Positions 1 to 11,915 are shown, numbered from the stretch's first letter. The stretch: DNA of 64,000 nt from Owenia fusiformis (GCA_903813345.2 CAIIXF020000006.1:5382989-5446988), one strand, 5' to 3'. The notes: a model not told the origin generated them from the letters alone. A program made the numbers and translations.

Positions 1-1139
1 TCAGTAGAGTGGAGCAATTCCCAGTCATGAATGTTTGTATCATCTGTTGTGCCAAAACGTTATATACCTTGTTTAACTACGTCATTTTCAAAATGTTCCC
101 ACGATAAAATAGTTCTGTTTCATGACTCCGCATTTTGTTCAGTCACGATATAAAATAAATGTTTCTGGATGTTGATATCGCACAATAACTAGAATGCACG
201 TATGGAAATAATGGTGGTTACTCTGCTCAAGATCGTGACCAATTGCACGGGTATTTTGAGATGTTTATTTAGAGAAAACAATATTTGATAAACCTCAGAT
301 TAGGGCATAAAACTTTTGGCATCAACAAAAATATGTTAAATATACTTTAGATCTAAGAATTATTTGGATGATGAAAATAACAATGCAAAGATGTACTCTC
401 AGAAACAGATATTTTACTAAGTAGAGCAAACGGTCTTGGGGGATTTGTGATATGTTTTATTTGCCATGGCAAGATTTTCTCACGCATTTGGTCATAAGTT
501 ATATCGTTATACAACTAGTCAGGCTATGACTTGTGCAATAATTTGTTTTTCATGTTTACATCTTAGACAGATCTCGAACTATAGGCTAACAAGAAACACT
601 ACTTAGATCGTACTGGAACCCGTGTTACTCCATTTACTATGGGATGGGAATATATGATTGAAAGGACACCACCGGACCTAAACCCTCATCTTTTTGTAAA
701 ATATATTATCACTGTTCCACAGCATGGATGACTCTAACTGCAGTTAGCTTCATTCAAGATGGTTGCCTAATTTCGTTCGTTTTCGATAAACCTCCTTTTT
801 AGCTAAACTAAGTTGAATCTGGAATGACTTGACACGATGAAAATATGTCAAGTAAAACAGAAATTCTATTTGTCTTTTTACAGTATAATCGATTGTCACC
901 TTTACGTTTAAAATATTTGACCTTTATAATTTTTTTTCATTTTCTGTCAATTTGAGATTTATGTCAATTATTAACTAGACAACAACAACGCCAAAGTCTA
1001 GCAATCCCATCGAGCATGCGCAGCTGTGGCTGCAATTTTTACAAAATCATCCTACTACTTTTTCAGTGGAAGGAAAAATTCATCATTGTAAAAACGGTCG
1101 CTCAGTATCCAAGAGTATCACGTTCATGTAAATGTTTTT
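1..1139. other. Unassigned AT-rich DNA
   Basis: I see no coding frame, RNA gene or clear repeat here. Around 710-790 the sequence beginning CACTGTTCCACAG, with GTTAGCTTCATTCAAGATGG downstream, resembles the 128-bp inverted-repeat element at 27332-27459. It is therefore probably a broken copy, because no matching right end is visible. Confidence 0.5.
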
Positions 1140-1140
1140 T

Positions 1141-1535
1141 CAAATTTGCCTACTAGCCAAGGTAGGTGGCATTAGACAGTGTGCCATGCTTGTGAGTATT
1201 CACATATCAAATATGAACGAAATCGCATATTACTTTTTGAGATATAGTAAAAAATGTAAAATAACATACCTAAAAATGGAAGCCATTTTCGAAATGGCCG
1301 CCTTCTAGCCAAAGTGTCATAGAACAGTGCGTCATGCTTATGAGTATCCACATATCAAATATGAACGAAATCGCATATTACTTTTTGAGATATAGTAAAA
1401 ATAAACGTGGAATAACACAAGTAGAAGTGGCGGCCATTTTCAAATTTGGCGCCTTCTCGTCAAATGTCATAAACAGGTGGGCCATGCTAATGAGTATTCA
1501 CATATCAAATATTAACAAAATAACTCCCCTACTTA
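1141..1535. repeat. Tandem repeat, ~150 bp, about 2.6 copies
   Basis: Copies start near 1141, 1290 and 1441. Each contains GCCTTCTAGCC-like sequence, a CATGCTTATGAGTATTCAC block and a stretch ending TTTTTGAGATATAGTAAAA. The third copy breaks off after 'caaatattaacaaaat'. The short open frame across 1334-1552 is a translation of this repeat and is not a credible gene. Confidence 0.85.
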
Positions 1536-1740
1536 ATATGTTAATACTATAATCACATGTTATAGCAAAACATTCTAAAATAGCGTGTAAAGGCCTCATT
1601 CTTCAACATAGCCCCCATGTGCTTCTTAAATATCTACATGTCTAGCTTTTTGAACGTCCTCTATAAATTTGTTTTACATTTAAAACACATTGCTATTATA
1701 CAGTAGTTTTATTTACTGTACCAAATACTGTAAAATCAGC

Positions 1741-1925
1741 ACTAAATATATTTTGAGATGAGCCGCCATTTTGAAAATCGGCTTTACATCAATAGGGCAC
1801 AAATATACAAAATATAAACGAAATCGGGCTAATGGTATTTTGAGTTATCGCCTGGACGGACGGAAGGACTTACGGAGGCGTTTCCTATATCCCTCCGAAC
1901 TTCGCTGATGGGATAATAATAGTAT
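1741..1925. repeat. Dispersed 'gccattttgaaaat' repeat, single copy
   Basis: This stretch has the same phrases as the tandem repeat upstream: GCCGCCATTTTGAAAATCGG, 'aaatataaacgaaatcg' and 'attttgagttatcg'. It is followed by the GACGGACGGAAGGA run and CTATATCCCTCC. Related sequence lies at 4600-4830, 34430-34610 and 35160-35240. It is probably a dispersed non-coding family; I cannot name it. Confidence 0.55.
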
Positions 1926-1929
1926 ACAC

Positions 1930-2640
1930 GGAGAGCATCCAGCGTTTCACGTTAATATAACCTGGTTTACGAGGTTTTAAGCAGCATATGCGCTGTTTTT
2001 CTGCCTGACCTACTCGTATTTAAACAATGAACAGGAAATACAAGGTAGTCTCAAATGAATGATGGTACAATCGAATCATACTGTGATATTAAAGCATTGT
2101 TGGCGAGTTACCTGTTATAGCTAATTTCACCTGATTACTGACTCGCGATCGGGTTGTATTAATCAAACTAACAGCAACATTTCTTTCACTAGATACATGT
2201 AAGTACACGATGACTTTACATCTCTGCTTTACCTTGAAAAAGTATTTGTAGAAAATGTTAACGAGGAAAATTGCTTGCCGCCCCTGTGACATCACTTTTT
2301 AAATTGCTATGCATTAACAATCAAATGGTTGGAATACTGATACTTTTAGTTGATTTTCATAATCTGTAAAATAAAGTAAGGGAAATTTAAAGTTTTTTCG
2401 AACAATGTCTCAGAAAAACACTACAATCGGCTGAAATAATTTCATAGCAACATATACTTGGGTTTAATGTATTATGAGGCAGAATAATTGAATGAGTTGA
2501 CACTTGACAGTGATGAAAACAAAAAGCAATTCCTATGTTGCTTATATAAAAGTTATTTGTGAGCTGACATGTGAATGTGTGAATGTTCGTTTGAAGAGTG
2601 TTTTCAGTCCCTTTTAATGGCATATACGAAACTCAACGTC
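1930..2640. other. Unassigned DNA
   Basis: Only short chance open frames are visible (2089-2295 and 2387-2623, minus strand). They have no recognisable motif and no codon pattern, and I see no repeat. Confidence 0.4.
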
Positions 2641-2940
2641 AGCCTTGATATTTTACTCGGGGATGCTAAAGAGGAATAATAATTTAGCTTACGTAATAAA
2701 GTGGTAAAATAGTATTAAAAGTCATTATTTCCTACAGATGATTTAGTCTGTTGGTACTCTAGCTATCACTTAAGTATTGCGATAAGTCGCTGTATGCAGT
2801 GAAATATTCCTACAATTATATTTTAAAGCGTGCTACATGTCGTTAACATGTGATATGATTTGATGCCTTCTCGTAAAATTCAATCCGTGTTTGACGGTTA
2901 TTGACGAGAAAAGCATCAAATGTATGCACACTACCCCTGT

Positions 2941-3835
2941 GTTACATTACATTGACGCTAAACGCCTGCCGGTGCTGTGAAAAACATTAAATCATTTAAA
3001 TACGCACGTGGTCCCCGTTATATTACATTAACGCTAAACGCTTGACAATGCTCTGAAAAGCATCAAATGATTTAAATTACGCACCTGGCCCCCGTTGTTA
3101 CGCGGTATATGGCATACATTCATGGTTGCGCGTTATTTGTGATACGGGTGAATATGCCATACTCACCTGCGGTATATGGCATATTCCGCAGGTGAGTATG
3201 CGATATTCCGCAGTGAATATTCGATACATTGATTTCAGTGAATACCCGATACTCACCTGCGGAATATGTCATACTCACTTGCGGAATATGCCATATACCG
3301 CAGGTGAATATTACATATACCGCAGGTGAAAACGTGATACAGAAAGCCTTGATTTGATTGGTTGCGAGAATCGACTCTAAATGTAAAACTACGCTGTATT
3401 ACCATTATAGTTATAGTGCGTCGAGTACTAATATATGAATCCTGGATTGATTGAGTAAGTTTATTACGCGAGATTGGTGACTGATACACATGACAATTGC
3501 GTATTTCCGTATCACGTTCTCATTGGTTAGTTTGTATGCCATATACCGCAGGTGAATCTGTCATACACCGCAAGTGAATATGCCATATTCGTTGCGGAAT
3601 ATGACATATTTTTGTATCGTGTTTACCGCGTAACACCCGTTACATTACATTGACGCCCAACGCTTGACAATGCTGTGAAAAGCATCAAATGATTTAAAAT
3701 ACGCACGTGACACCCGTTACATTACATTGACGCTTAACGCCTGATAATGCTGTGAAAAGCATCGAATGATTTAAAATATGCACGTATCCCGTCCCATTGC
3801 ATTGACGCTTACGCCTGGCAATGTTGAAATATAAA
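2941..3835. repeat. 77-bp tandem repeat, about 5 units, interrupted
   Basis: Units begin TTACATTACATTGACGC at about 2941, 3020, 3642, 3718 and 3796. They run through 'gaaaagcatcaaatgattt' and 'tacgcacgt' to 'acccgt'. Two units lie left and three right of the inserted TIR element at 3096-3635, so the array predates the insertion. The last unit is truncated. Confidence 0.85.
3096..3635. mobile_element. 540-bp TIR element with CCCGT target duplication
   Basis: The ends are perfect 12-bp inverted repeats, TGTTACGCGGTA on the left and TACCGCGTAACA on the right. Both flanks are the pentamer CCCGT (3091-3095 and 3636-3640) inside a 77-bp tandem repeat, so the empty site can be read directly. The interior holds about ten copies, in both orientations, of a CCGCAGGTGAATAT-type motif linked by 'atgccatat'. 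No transposase is present, so it is non-autonomous. The superfamily is unresolved; a 5-bp duplication alone does not decide it. Confidence 0.75.
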
Positions 3836-3880
3836 ATTTAAATATTTCCCGTTGATTGATTACAAATTATACCAATTACA

Positions 3881-4590
3881 AACTATCTAATTTTCTTATC
3901 CTTGCTAAATAGTGTAATTTACAAACAATCTAATCTCATTGATATAAAAATAGCACGATTAACATACATCTGTACATGCACATATGCATTTTATAATACA
4001 ATATCAATTCAACTATCCTGATTTATGCCACGAATTTCCCTTCCTAATCCCATAAATAAGCTCGTATCAATTAAATTGCACTAGATTAGCGTGAAGGATC
4101 CATCTTAATATAATATACATCTTGCCCAATATACATTTTCCATACAGTTGTAATGCTTTACATGTATGCTAAACTGTTGAAATTATAAATTGTATTTTAA
4201 TTGTGATTGAAAAGTCCTCTGCAATCTTACTACTCTTATGACAACATAAATTGACTGAAACAGTGGCAACAATGGACAATTAGATAATAAGTGATTGATT
4301 CTTGCTGTTGATGTAATTTGTTTTCTAGAATTGCCCTCTGCGCTCCTAATCATTCGAACCAAACATATTGAATCCTTATAAATTGAAAGAATATTTTGTG
4401 AGATAACAGAACTTTCCAATTAGATTTCTGGAAACTTGAGTATTACATTTGCCATGAAACACTCTTCTCGCTTTAACTAAAAAGTAGTGGATCGCTTTTG
4501 TCAAAATTTCTTCTGTAATTAACCAGAAGCATTTCTTTTGTCAATTTGGCTTGTGAACGGTCAATGCTTAGAACTATGTTATCCTTTCCA
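3881..4590. other. Unassigned DNA
   Basis: AT-rich sequence with no coding frame or repeat that I recognise. The minus-strand frame 4183-4419 has no motif. Confidence 0.4.
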
Positions 4591-4599
4591 ACGACAATT

Positions 4600-4830
4600 T
4601 GGATAGTAAGAGGCCATTTTGAAAATGGTGGCCATTTTTGTGTGTTATCTTATGTTTTATGCTCTAACTGAAAAAGCAATGCAGCGATTTTGTTTGTATT
4701 TGAAGCATCCCACTGTCTAATGGTAAAATAGGGCGCCATTTCTGAAAATGGCGATCATGGGTGTTTGATAGGATTTGCTTCGCTTTGGCGTTGGTGTTAT
4801 CAAGTAAAACTTGCTCGTGGGGAGGTGTTT
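4600..4830. repeat. Dispersed 'gccattttgaaaatggtggcc' family
   Basis: Two consecutive phrases occur: 'ggccattttgaaaatggtgg' near 4613 and 'gcgccatttctgaaaatggcg' near 4733. They are separated by 'ttatgctctaactgaaaaagc'. The family resembles 1741-1925. It looks non-coding. Confidence 0.5.
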
Positions 4831-4879
4831 CCTATCATGCAAGGTTCGACTTTCAGATTAATGGTGCTGGTCGAGTTCT

Positions 4880-5420
4880 GATACAGCAAGAATACCATAA
4901 TAACGAAGCATAACATGAGGTTTGTTTATCCGAGAAAACAATAAGGCTTGCGTAATTCCTACATGATAAAATAATCGTCCTTAGTGTGAACCCTCTACCT
5001 CCAAAAGAGAACTTCAGGAGAATACTATCCCCCGCTGCTACGGCATCCACAAGCCATAATTTCCTAGACGCTAACAGATGGTTTTGTATTTAGTCTATAA
5101 TCGAGCTATTAGGGAGCTATGGTGATGATTTGCTGCATGAGGAGACGATTTATAAAATGTATTTTCACAGTGTGTTACCTGGCGCTAACATTTGATTTGA
5201 TGCCTACTACGTAAGCTTTTTTTCCGTCTGATGGCATTTGACAGTATAATAACGAAAAAACATCTAGAAATTTGACGATTGGATGTTTTAAAGTAGAAAC
5301 GCGTATTGCATGCAGTAAATCTTGGCGCCTCACACGGATTATAACCACAAAGTTTGAATATTTGCCGCTGGTTAGCTACAGATTATCACATTATAAGCTA
5401 ATTACTATTCACTGTATGAA
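4880..5420. repeat. Old duplicated block, copy 2
   Basis: Aligns by eye with 23085-23690. Shared landmarks in the same order are 'aacatgag', 'aagccttac/aaggcttgc', 'gataaaat', 'ggcatccacaa' (5041) against 'tgcatccacaaat' (23267), 'gagctatggtgatgat' against 'gagctgtggcggtgat', and 'attttcacagtgtgttacctg' against 'attttcatagcgtgctacctg'. Both are much diverged. No gene is recognisable in either. Confidence 0.55.
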
Positions 5421-5718
5421 ATATAATCCTTTTATTTTTGGCACCATTTAATTGCAATTAAGAATATCTGAAGAAGAATGATTACATACGATATAACACC
5501 ATATTAAAATATCACAACATCTTTCTTTCTAACTCCACGGATAATGGTCAGATACTGCCGATTACCTTAGTATGCCTCAATTAGTGATTACGACATGTCT
5601 TCATTGAAAACAATGTTCATCTGCCAACGCCTGTCTATATACACATGATATGGCTGATATCAATTAATACAAGAAAGCGTACCAAGTTTATTGAAATACA
5701 CATTTAATCATTGTCATC

Positions 5719-5790
5719 ATGTCGACTGTTAATAGAAGAGTTATCGCATTCATATTCTTTTTAAATCTCATTTGTATATGGTGGCATGGC
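5719..5790 (+). CDS. Possible first exon with signal peptide (partial)
   Basis: The ATG at 5719 opens 24 codons that read like a secretory signal: a short basic start (MSTVNRR), a hydrophobic core (VIAFIFFLNLICIWW), then HG. The frame is followed at 5791 by GTGAGT, a strong splice-donor match, in phase 0. If spliced there, this exon encodes almost exactly the signal peptide, as is common for secreted animal proteins. The open frame does run on to 5940 without splicing. I found no matching second exon within the window, so the product is unknown. It could be chance. Confidence 0.3.
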
Positions 5791-5940
5791 GTGAGTAAAA
5801 TCTCAACGAGACATTCTTTCTCGGATAAGAATTATTTAGGACAAAATTATTTAAGACATCTGTTTGGTGCGATTTATCTAATTATGCATTTGTGTTTAAA
5901 GAGAGTGTTCTTTGGGGAACCATTTGAAAACATCTTCTGA

Positions 5941-6258
5941 AACCTGAAAATTAGAATGGAGGCATATATGAAATATAGTGTTATGATATCTAATATTATT
6001 TATCCAATATTATAACTAATGATATTGATGAGGAAGGAAAAGAAAATTCTGTAAAATAAATTGAGGTTAGTTCATAAAAAAATCCAATCTAGTTATTAGA
6101 AATGTCATAGAGAATTAGAATTACACATCGATTGTGTAATTGTGAATTATAAGTCCACTTTTACAAATGGGTCAACATAAACTACCCCACTCTTTTTGAT
6201 TGAATACATGCACAAGTGGTCTTCTTTTAGTTTTTGTGGCAGATATTCGAATTGAATA
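5941..6258. other. Unassigned DNA
   Basis: No coding frame and no repeat recognised. Confidence 0.35.
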
Positions 6259-6534
6259 TCAAACTGATTTATGCCACAGCGCAAACAGGCTACTGATATC
6301 ATCATTACATTCATAAATTAGATTTTGTAATGAAAAACGGCACTTTTGATTGACTCTCTGATCCGGTTTTGTGTAATTTATATACTCCAATATTTGATAA
6401 AGATGCTCGATGAAATCATCCCAGTCTTGAATAACCCTGTTCTGGGCATGCGCATTGATCCATTGTATTGGCAGGAACGAATCGAAGACAACCGTTAAGT
6501 GCAGTTTGTCTATGTTATAACATAGAGATTTCAA
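6259..6534 (-). pseudogene. Coding-like fragment with KPDQRVNQ motif
   Basis: A minus-strand open stretch of about 91 codons, with no ATG at its beginning, contains the phrase YINYTKPDQRVNQK. A second minus-strand stretch at 31438-31644 contains YRKPDHRVNQTF at the corresponding place. The DNA around both also aligns ('tgattgac..ctgatc.ggtttt'). Two related coding-like segments 25 kb apart suggest copies of an exon or of a mobile-element gene. I do not recognise the family, and a mobile-element origin is as likely as a host gene. Confidence 0.3.
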
Positions 6535-6539
6535 ACATC

Positions 6540-7984
6540 CGACTTGTTGCTATCGTTTCGAACTTACTGAGCCGTGAAGATATTTTGACAGAGAGTCATA
6601 ATATCGATATTACGATCAATGTGACATAAGATCTCTCATGGACTGGTCCACTCTAATTTATTGAGTAAATCACCAAAGTTGTTTTGATGTTTTCAATAGG
6701 CATTCATCATTCAGAAAGGCGTTTTCACAATATTAAAACGCATCGTAGTTTTCTGAATTTATTCAATTTTGGCTTGATTCACGAGGACAATCTGACCTGC
6801 TGATAATTTGATTAAGGATTAATCTTCGGGAGGTGTACCTACCCATCCAGGATACATCCTTCACTAGATTCAGATTCAGATATTTATTACTATTTGAAAA
6901 ACATACATGACATTCAATACAACATTACGCTCTCAAGAGCATATATGTTGGTTTTAACTGGACAGAAATGGGTCAGTGACGCCAACAGGTAAGACAAAAT
7001 AAAAATGGAGTGGAGAAATACCTGAGAATGACACTGGCCCAAGTCTGTTGGAAATCATTTCAAAAATGTAAAAAATATTAACACTCGGGGACAGAGACAC
7101 AGGGCACGAGAACGGGTAATTGCTGCTAAGTTTATAATATTTATATATATACTCATTCATCTGATAAAATGGTGCTTCGATCAACAATAATAATGGTCCG
7201 AACTTAAAAAGAACATTTAGACTAATTTGCTTAAAAACGATGCGTTTGAATAATGGATTGTGTTTGGCGTCAAACCAATTGATGATGAGCTTTGCTAAAA
7301 TCATTCACTTGCATAAATTCACTTGGGATCATATTTATGATGAAATGCCCGGATTTGCGAAATAAAGAGTGCCCCAATGGGGCTATGTGACGTCTATTTT
7401 GTAGTGTACTAGACGAAATAGTACAGATCTTAACAAACAAACTGGCAAACTTAATAGCCAATTTTTTTTTTTTTCCAAAAAGGCGACTTGGTTTAACATT
7501 ATAAGTCGCAGGGTTAATTAACAAAATTTATTTTAAAAAAACAATCCATTTGGTGAAGCAAATTGGTGAATAAATTAAGCATAGAAGGTTTGATAATTGC
7601 TGCTAACACTCAGACACTTACACACTTCTGGAGAAAAGAGGCACTAGTTTCAAGAACAGTTATGTTTGTAGCGTAGTTAAATTTTGAGCTGCCAAAAAGA
7701 AAGAAATTCAATTTCTCTTGTTGGGTCTTAAAATTCTTTTTATATTGGATTTCAATAAGAACGACTGACGAAATGAATGGACAAGCATTCAATGCGCGGT
7801 GACCAGACTACAATTATTTCGAAAACGCAATACTAATCACCTAAATATTCTCAATAGCGCAACATTGGAAAGTACCCTTTTATGGAATTTTTTCTGCATC
7901 TTTATTCGATTTTCACACTTTTGTATTTGATTACAACCATTCGATATTCCACTCTATTAAAATAATTCGAATCACGTAATAAAT
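6540..7984. other. Unassigned DNA, possible degenerate element
   Basis: Minus-strand open frames at 6954-7304 and 7270-7524 overlap and have no motif that I know. A run of 14 T at about 7461-7474 lies inside the second. 'cagatatttattactatttg' near 6875 could be a reverse-oriented 3' end of a retroelement, but this is weak. No gene is called. Confidence 0.3.
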
Positions 7985-8226
7985 TTGTTTGTTTTTACAC
8001 ATTTATATTTGATTTATGTACCTATATATGCGGTAAATGCACTTGTATATGCGGTTTATGTTGTTCAGTGTTTGGTAAAATATCACATATTTAAGTCCAT
8101 GTTCACACACGAACAAAGACGGTTGACACATATATTTAGAACACCCATCAAATACAAATACACTTTAGACCCAAACAATGTTCATTTACCGAACAATCAT
8201 AGAGTACAAAATAGCACGGACATATA

Positions 8227-8650
8227 GTGACTTACCCCACATAATTAATGACATGTACTTTCGCATAAAATTATGTGGGGTAAGTCACGTGACTTACCCC
8301 ACATAAATGATACATGCTGCATGTAGCATAAAACCATTCGGTAAATCACGTGACCAGTGACGTAGAAATTATTTCAAAATGAATAAAACAAGCGAAGAAA
8401 AAGAATTTGAATACGATTCATATTCACAATTCAGAGAGGAAATTGAGAAGTTATTAGATCACAGGCATGAGGCTACAAGAGATCCTTTCTTAATAGAAGA
8501 TACGTTTTCGCGATTGGAGAATCACACCAGAGCTCTTTGAATATATAGATGGCGCAAGTCACATGGTCGAAGTCACGTGACTTACCCCACATCAAAACAG
8601 TGAACATTGGTTTATAAAAGCATTCGGTAAGTCACGTGACTTACCCCACA
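8227..8650. repeat. GTCACGTGAC palindrome cluster
   Basis: Perfect GTCACGTGAC occurs at 8284-8293, 8572-8581 and 8631-8640, with a variant ATCACGTGAC at 8345-8354. Two are embedded in longer palindromes such as GGTAAGTCACGTGACTTACC. 'gtgacttaccccacataa' at 8227 pairs with 'ttatgtggggtaagtcac' at 8270-8287 to form a hairpin. GTCACGTGAC is the known optimal site of bHLH-zip factors of the USF/MITF/TFE type; use here is inference. The cluster brackets the ORF at 8379-8540. Confidence 0.7.
8379..8540 (+). CDS. 53-codon ORF inside palindrome cluster
   Basis: The frame starts with ATG at 8379 (context 'tttcaaaATGa') and ends TGA at 8538. The peptide begins MNKTSEEKEFEYDSYSQF and is charged, with an EEIEKLLDHRHEA stretch that could be helical. 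Composition is protein-like rather than translated AT-rich noise. I do not recognise it. Palindromes on both sides suggest it is the N-terminal part of a mobile-element protein kept in a deletion derivative, comparable to the Crypton-like fragment at 21469. It could also be a genuine small protein. Confidence 0.35.
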   Translation: MNKTSEEKEFEYDSYSQFREEIEKLLDHRHEATRDPFLIEDTFSRLENHTRAL

Positions 8651-8915
8651 AATTAATATGTTTACCACAAATGAATATGTTTAGCCAATACGAATAGTAC
8701 TTGGCATTGCACATATTTAAAATACTTATCAAATTTATATTTGATCGGGCCGAATACAGTTTTGAAGCATTTTACATATTTAAGGCAATCAATTATATGT
8801 GGGATAGTAGGTACCATTTGTTGTAACTGGTTTTGTTTATGTTCGGTTTAACTTACTCCGTGGGGTAAAAACCGAAGATATTAATTTTACGAATATTGAT
8901 GCAATAAATACACTA

Positions 8916-8992
8916 TACCCTTTGCATTCTAGTCGTTCGACTTTGCTTCTCAAAAGAGAGCTTCTTTCAAACTAGACTCTGGTCGCAGGGTA
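8916..8992. mobile_element. 77-bp remnant of the TACCCT...AGGGTA MITE family
   Basis: The sequence starts TACCCTTTGCATTC, matching the reverse of the right end of the element at 16381-16749. It ends in 'agactctggtcgcagggta', the reverse of that element's left end. Only the two termini remain, joined at 'aaagagagcttctttcaaactag'. No target duplication is visible, so it is old or rearranged. Confidence 0.6.
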
Positions 8993-11630
8993 ATCAAAAA
9001 GATAATTGAGTTTTGGGTCAATTTACAATAGCTGATATTATCAATCTTCTGATGTTCTGTAAAATCAGTGCTGTTTGTGTTGATACCAGCATCATAAATT
9101 GTATGTTACCTTCAGTTGATAACAATACAACGTTTATTATTACCATGTCAGGTAAAACTATTGCTTATCTCATCTTGAATATAGCCTAATTAAAGCTTGA
9201 ATTTTAGACAAAATAACAACGTTTTGAAAATAGCCAATGGATTTAATCACTTAATACCATGTGCATTGAATTACATTATTCGCCAAATGATATATTTTTT
9301 GCGTAAATTATTATAGCATTCCTTAAGAGTAACTCATTGATGCGCAACATCGAATTTCTATTTGAATCTTACTGAAATAAGTTTGTCTATATACCAAATG
9401 ATTTACTTTTCTATAACATAGTAATGCATTTAACCGAAAGCTAATTTGCTATTTGCCGAATGCAATAGAGCAATATTCGATAACTTTCGTTGTTGTTCGA
9501 TATTTTGTCTCGTGACCTCGACTATTTTCAAAAACGCCGCGCAGCTATTCTACATCATTGTCTCTCTGATTTCAATGTTCAGGCTAATCCTGACGGTAGT
9601 GACGATGCAGATCCATCCTGTATATGAAGCATTACAATAGCGATGAAAACACGCGCCCGAGGAGGTATAGACATTCGTGTTAATTTCAAAAATGGCGGAC
9701 TATAAATATATCATGTGACTGAAAGTCTCGTAAAGTATCGACGAATAACAAAATTTAACGAATGCGTTATTCGGTATTTACCGAATGTATAATGATTAAT
9801 TGAATAAAACATGCGTTGGGGAAACAAATTGATTCGGTGCATCGCACAAATACATCAAATGTAAATGCCAACACAAAGAACAAGTGAAACTATTCCGCGA
9901 ATTTAGTTTATATAGATTATTATATTCGGTAAAATAAAAAAAGATTGGGTAATGTTGAGTAAATTGTTTGTTTTATTTGGTATTTAAAGAATATTTAATG
10001 TACCGAATATAAGGGAAGCTGTTTAAAAACCATAACTAACAGAAATGCACTAATATTCATAGAGTGAAGCGAAAAAACATGGACGTTTTAATTTGCTCTC
10101 ATGATCATTTTAATAATTAAGCCAGTAATTGATTTTAGAAATATTATCAAAATAGTAACCTAAAATACTATTGGATTTGCATTCCAAAGAAACCTACATT
10201 TTAATCGTTCTGATCTTGTTTAGATATGCCTGGATATATATTTTTGCCACGATTATACAATATTGAATGTTCCCAGCAGACAACTCTGTGTGTAAAATTA
10301 ATTAATATTCTTGTTGCATGATAATTTTAATCTAGATTCCATCGGTTGTTAGTGTATAACTTGATCAATGTGACAAACCGGTCATCCACAATGTCCAACG
10401 GTTAACGAATGATATTTTACGGTATTCGCACATTTCTCGGCATAACATATCAAATACCAGCCAATCAGAACACTGTAATCGAAATAATACACATTCTATA
10501 TTTTCAATCAGATTGAATTTTTTTTTCAGATATATAGTCCATGGTATGAAATCTCTAGGACGTCTAATAAAGGAGTTGGTAGCACACTATAGCACAGCGA
10601 AATTTGACCTATCGTTAACATACCTACATATGTTCCCAAATAGTTTTTATTATAGCCGTTTAATATACTTCCGGCTTTTAGGCTGAATTATGCCTGCCAT
10701 TAACAGAGGTAAAAAAACTACCAAAACATAAAATCCCATTTTTTCCCAATTTGGAGTACACAATACAACAGAAAATAATACAAAATGATTTTAAATATAT
10801 GATTTGGGTTTCTAAGCTATAAATAAGAGGTTATTTTTCTTATCCATATCCAAAAATTATGTAATCAGAGTATCGACGTTTTGCATTGTTTCTCAGGTAT
10901 TAATAAGATAAATGTTACAAATGAATCACTTTTATATTAGAATGACAAATGCTTAAATTATTCTAGTTTTTCACAAAATGGGTCTTAGTTCGTTTTGTGA
11001 TATGGACTTTTATTCAGCGGTGAACATTACCAATAAACGAGGGCATATTGCTCTTCCTTGACTCATTGGGACTACACCTAAATATATATTTCTCGTAGTA
11101 TATTTCTCAGTTGCTTATAAAACAACCATCAAGACTTGGTCGAATTCATGATTAATTGAGAAAAATCGTTATCAATATCGTCCTAAAATCTGATTGTATC
11201 CAGCGGTAAGGTCAAAGAAGAAACAACCATCAGAAAACTTGATGGTAGCCACAAGTAACGTCGCAGAAGAATTGTAAGGTGTTCGATTGCATATGACTCT
11301 AATTGATTATTAGACATCCCCTTGGAATATATGGACATTCCAATACCTCTGTAACATTTAATTAGATATAAATCTTACCTATTTGTTATTGTATTATGTT
11401 TTATAAAACATGAACAATAATTTGTTGTTAGACCCCTTGCGAATTTATGGAGAAATTCTGTTAATAAACTGTTTTAAATGGTAAGAAAACTAATATGTTC
11501 CCAATCATAAATTACCTAAATATTAAACACAATTTTGTTGAATCGGCTTGGCTCATATTTGAAAAATCAAACAAAATCTGAAAAATACAGGCTTTGTTAT
11601 GAAGACAACTATTTGGGTTCTCTAAATATT
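8993..11630. other. Unassigned DNA, enriched in TTCGGTAAA-like words
   Basis: Between about 9430 and 10010 there are several words like ATTCGGTA and TACCGAAT, including the palindrome TATTCGGTATTTACCGAATG near 9771 and 'tattcggtaaaat' near 9924. These echo 'cattcggtaa' in the palindrome cluster at 8227-8650, so the repeat may once have extended over 2 kb. The rest, to 11630, shows no coding frame that I trust. Confidence 0.35.
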
Positions 11631-11915
11631 GTCATTTCTTTGATGAATGTAAATCGCATCAACTTGTTCATACAGTTGATTATTTCTGCCATAAAAGGCA
11701 GTAATAATAGTTCTAATCATTTACGCACGCACAGTCTCACTACGTTCAGCCGTATGGTGCTGAGTGAAATGAGATGGGTTCTAATGGCATATTAGTGAGA
11801 TAAATTAGAGGGAGGTCCGTCGAGAAACATAATAACATTACTTATACGTTCATACGTTCTCTCCATATTTCGTGGTTTTGAGCTGGCTCTGGATATGAAG
11901 CTATGAGCAACTCCA
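11631..11915. repeat. Old duplication, copy 1 (partner 22318-22560)
   Basis: 'tgatttctgccataaaaggcagtaataatagttctaat' matches 'ggtttctgtcataaaagcaggaataatggttctaat' at 22403-22440. 'gagaaacataataacattac' matches 'caagaaacacatcatgttacgc'. 'gagctggctctggatatgaagc' matches 'tagctggcactctctatgcgtgc'. The order is the same in both copies. The sequence seems non-coding. Confidence 0.5.

Larger units (their letters stand above)
2641..3880. repeat. Old duplicated block, copy 1
   Basis: The phrases 'gcgtgctacatg..gttaacatgtgatatgatttgatgcc' and 'gacgg..attgacgag' align with 'gtgttacctggcgctaacatttgatttgatgcc' at 5170-5210 and 'gcgtgctacctgccgataacc' at 23392-23412. The copy ends in 'atatttcccgttgattgattaca', matching 'atatttgccgctggttagctaca' at 5360. 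Inside this copy the segment near 'gcatcaaatgatttaaaatacgcacg' has expanded into a tandem array. Confidence 0.5.

Noticed and set aside
8379-8540. Antitoxin or other bacterial small protein
   Set aside because: No bacterial context or ribosome-binding site; surrounding palindromes fit a eukaryotic mobile element better.
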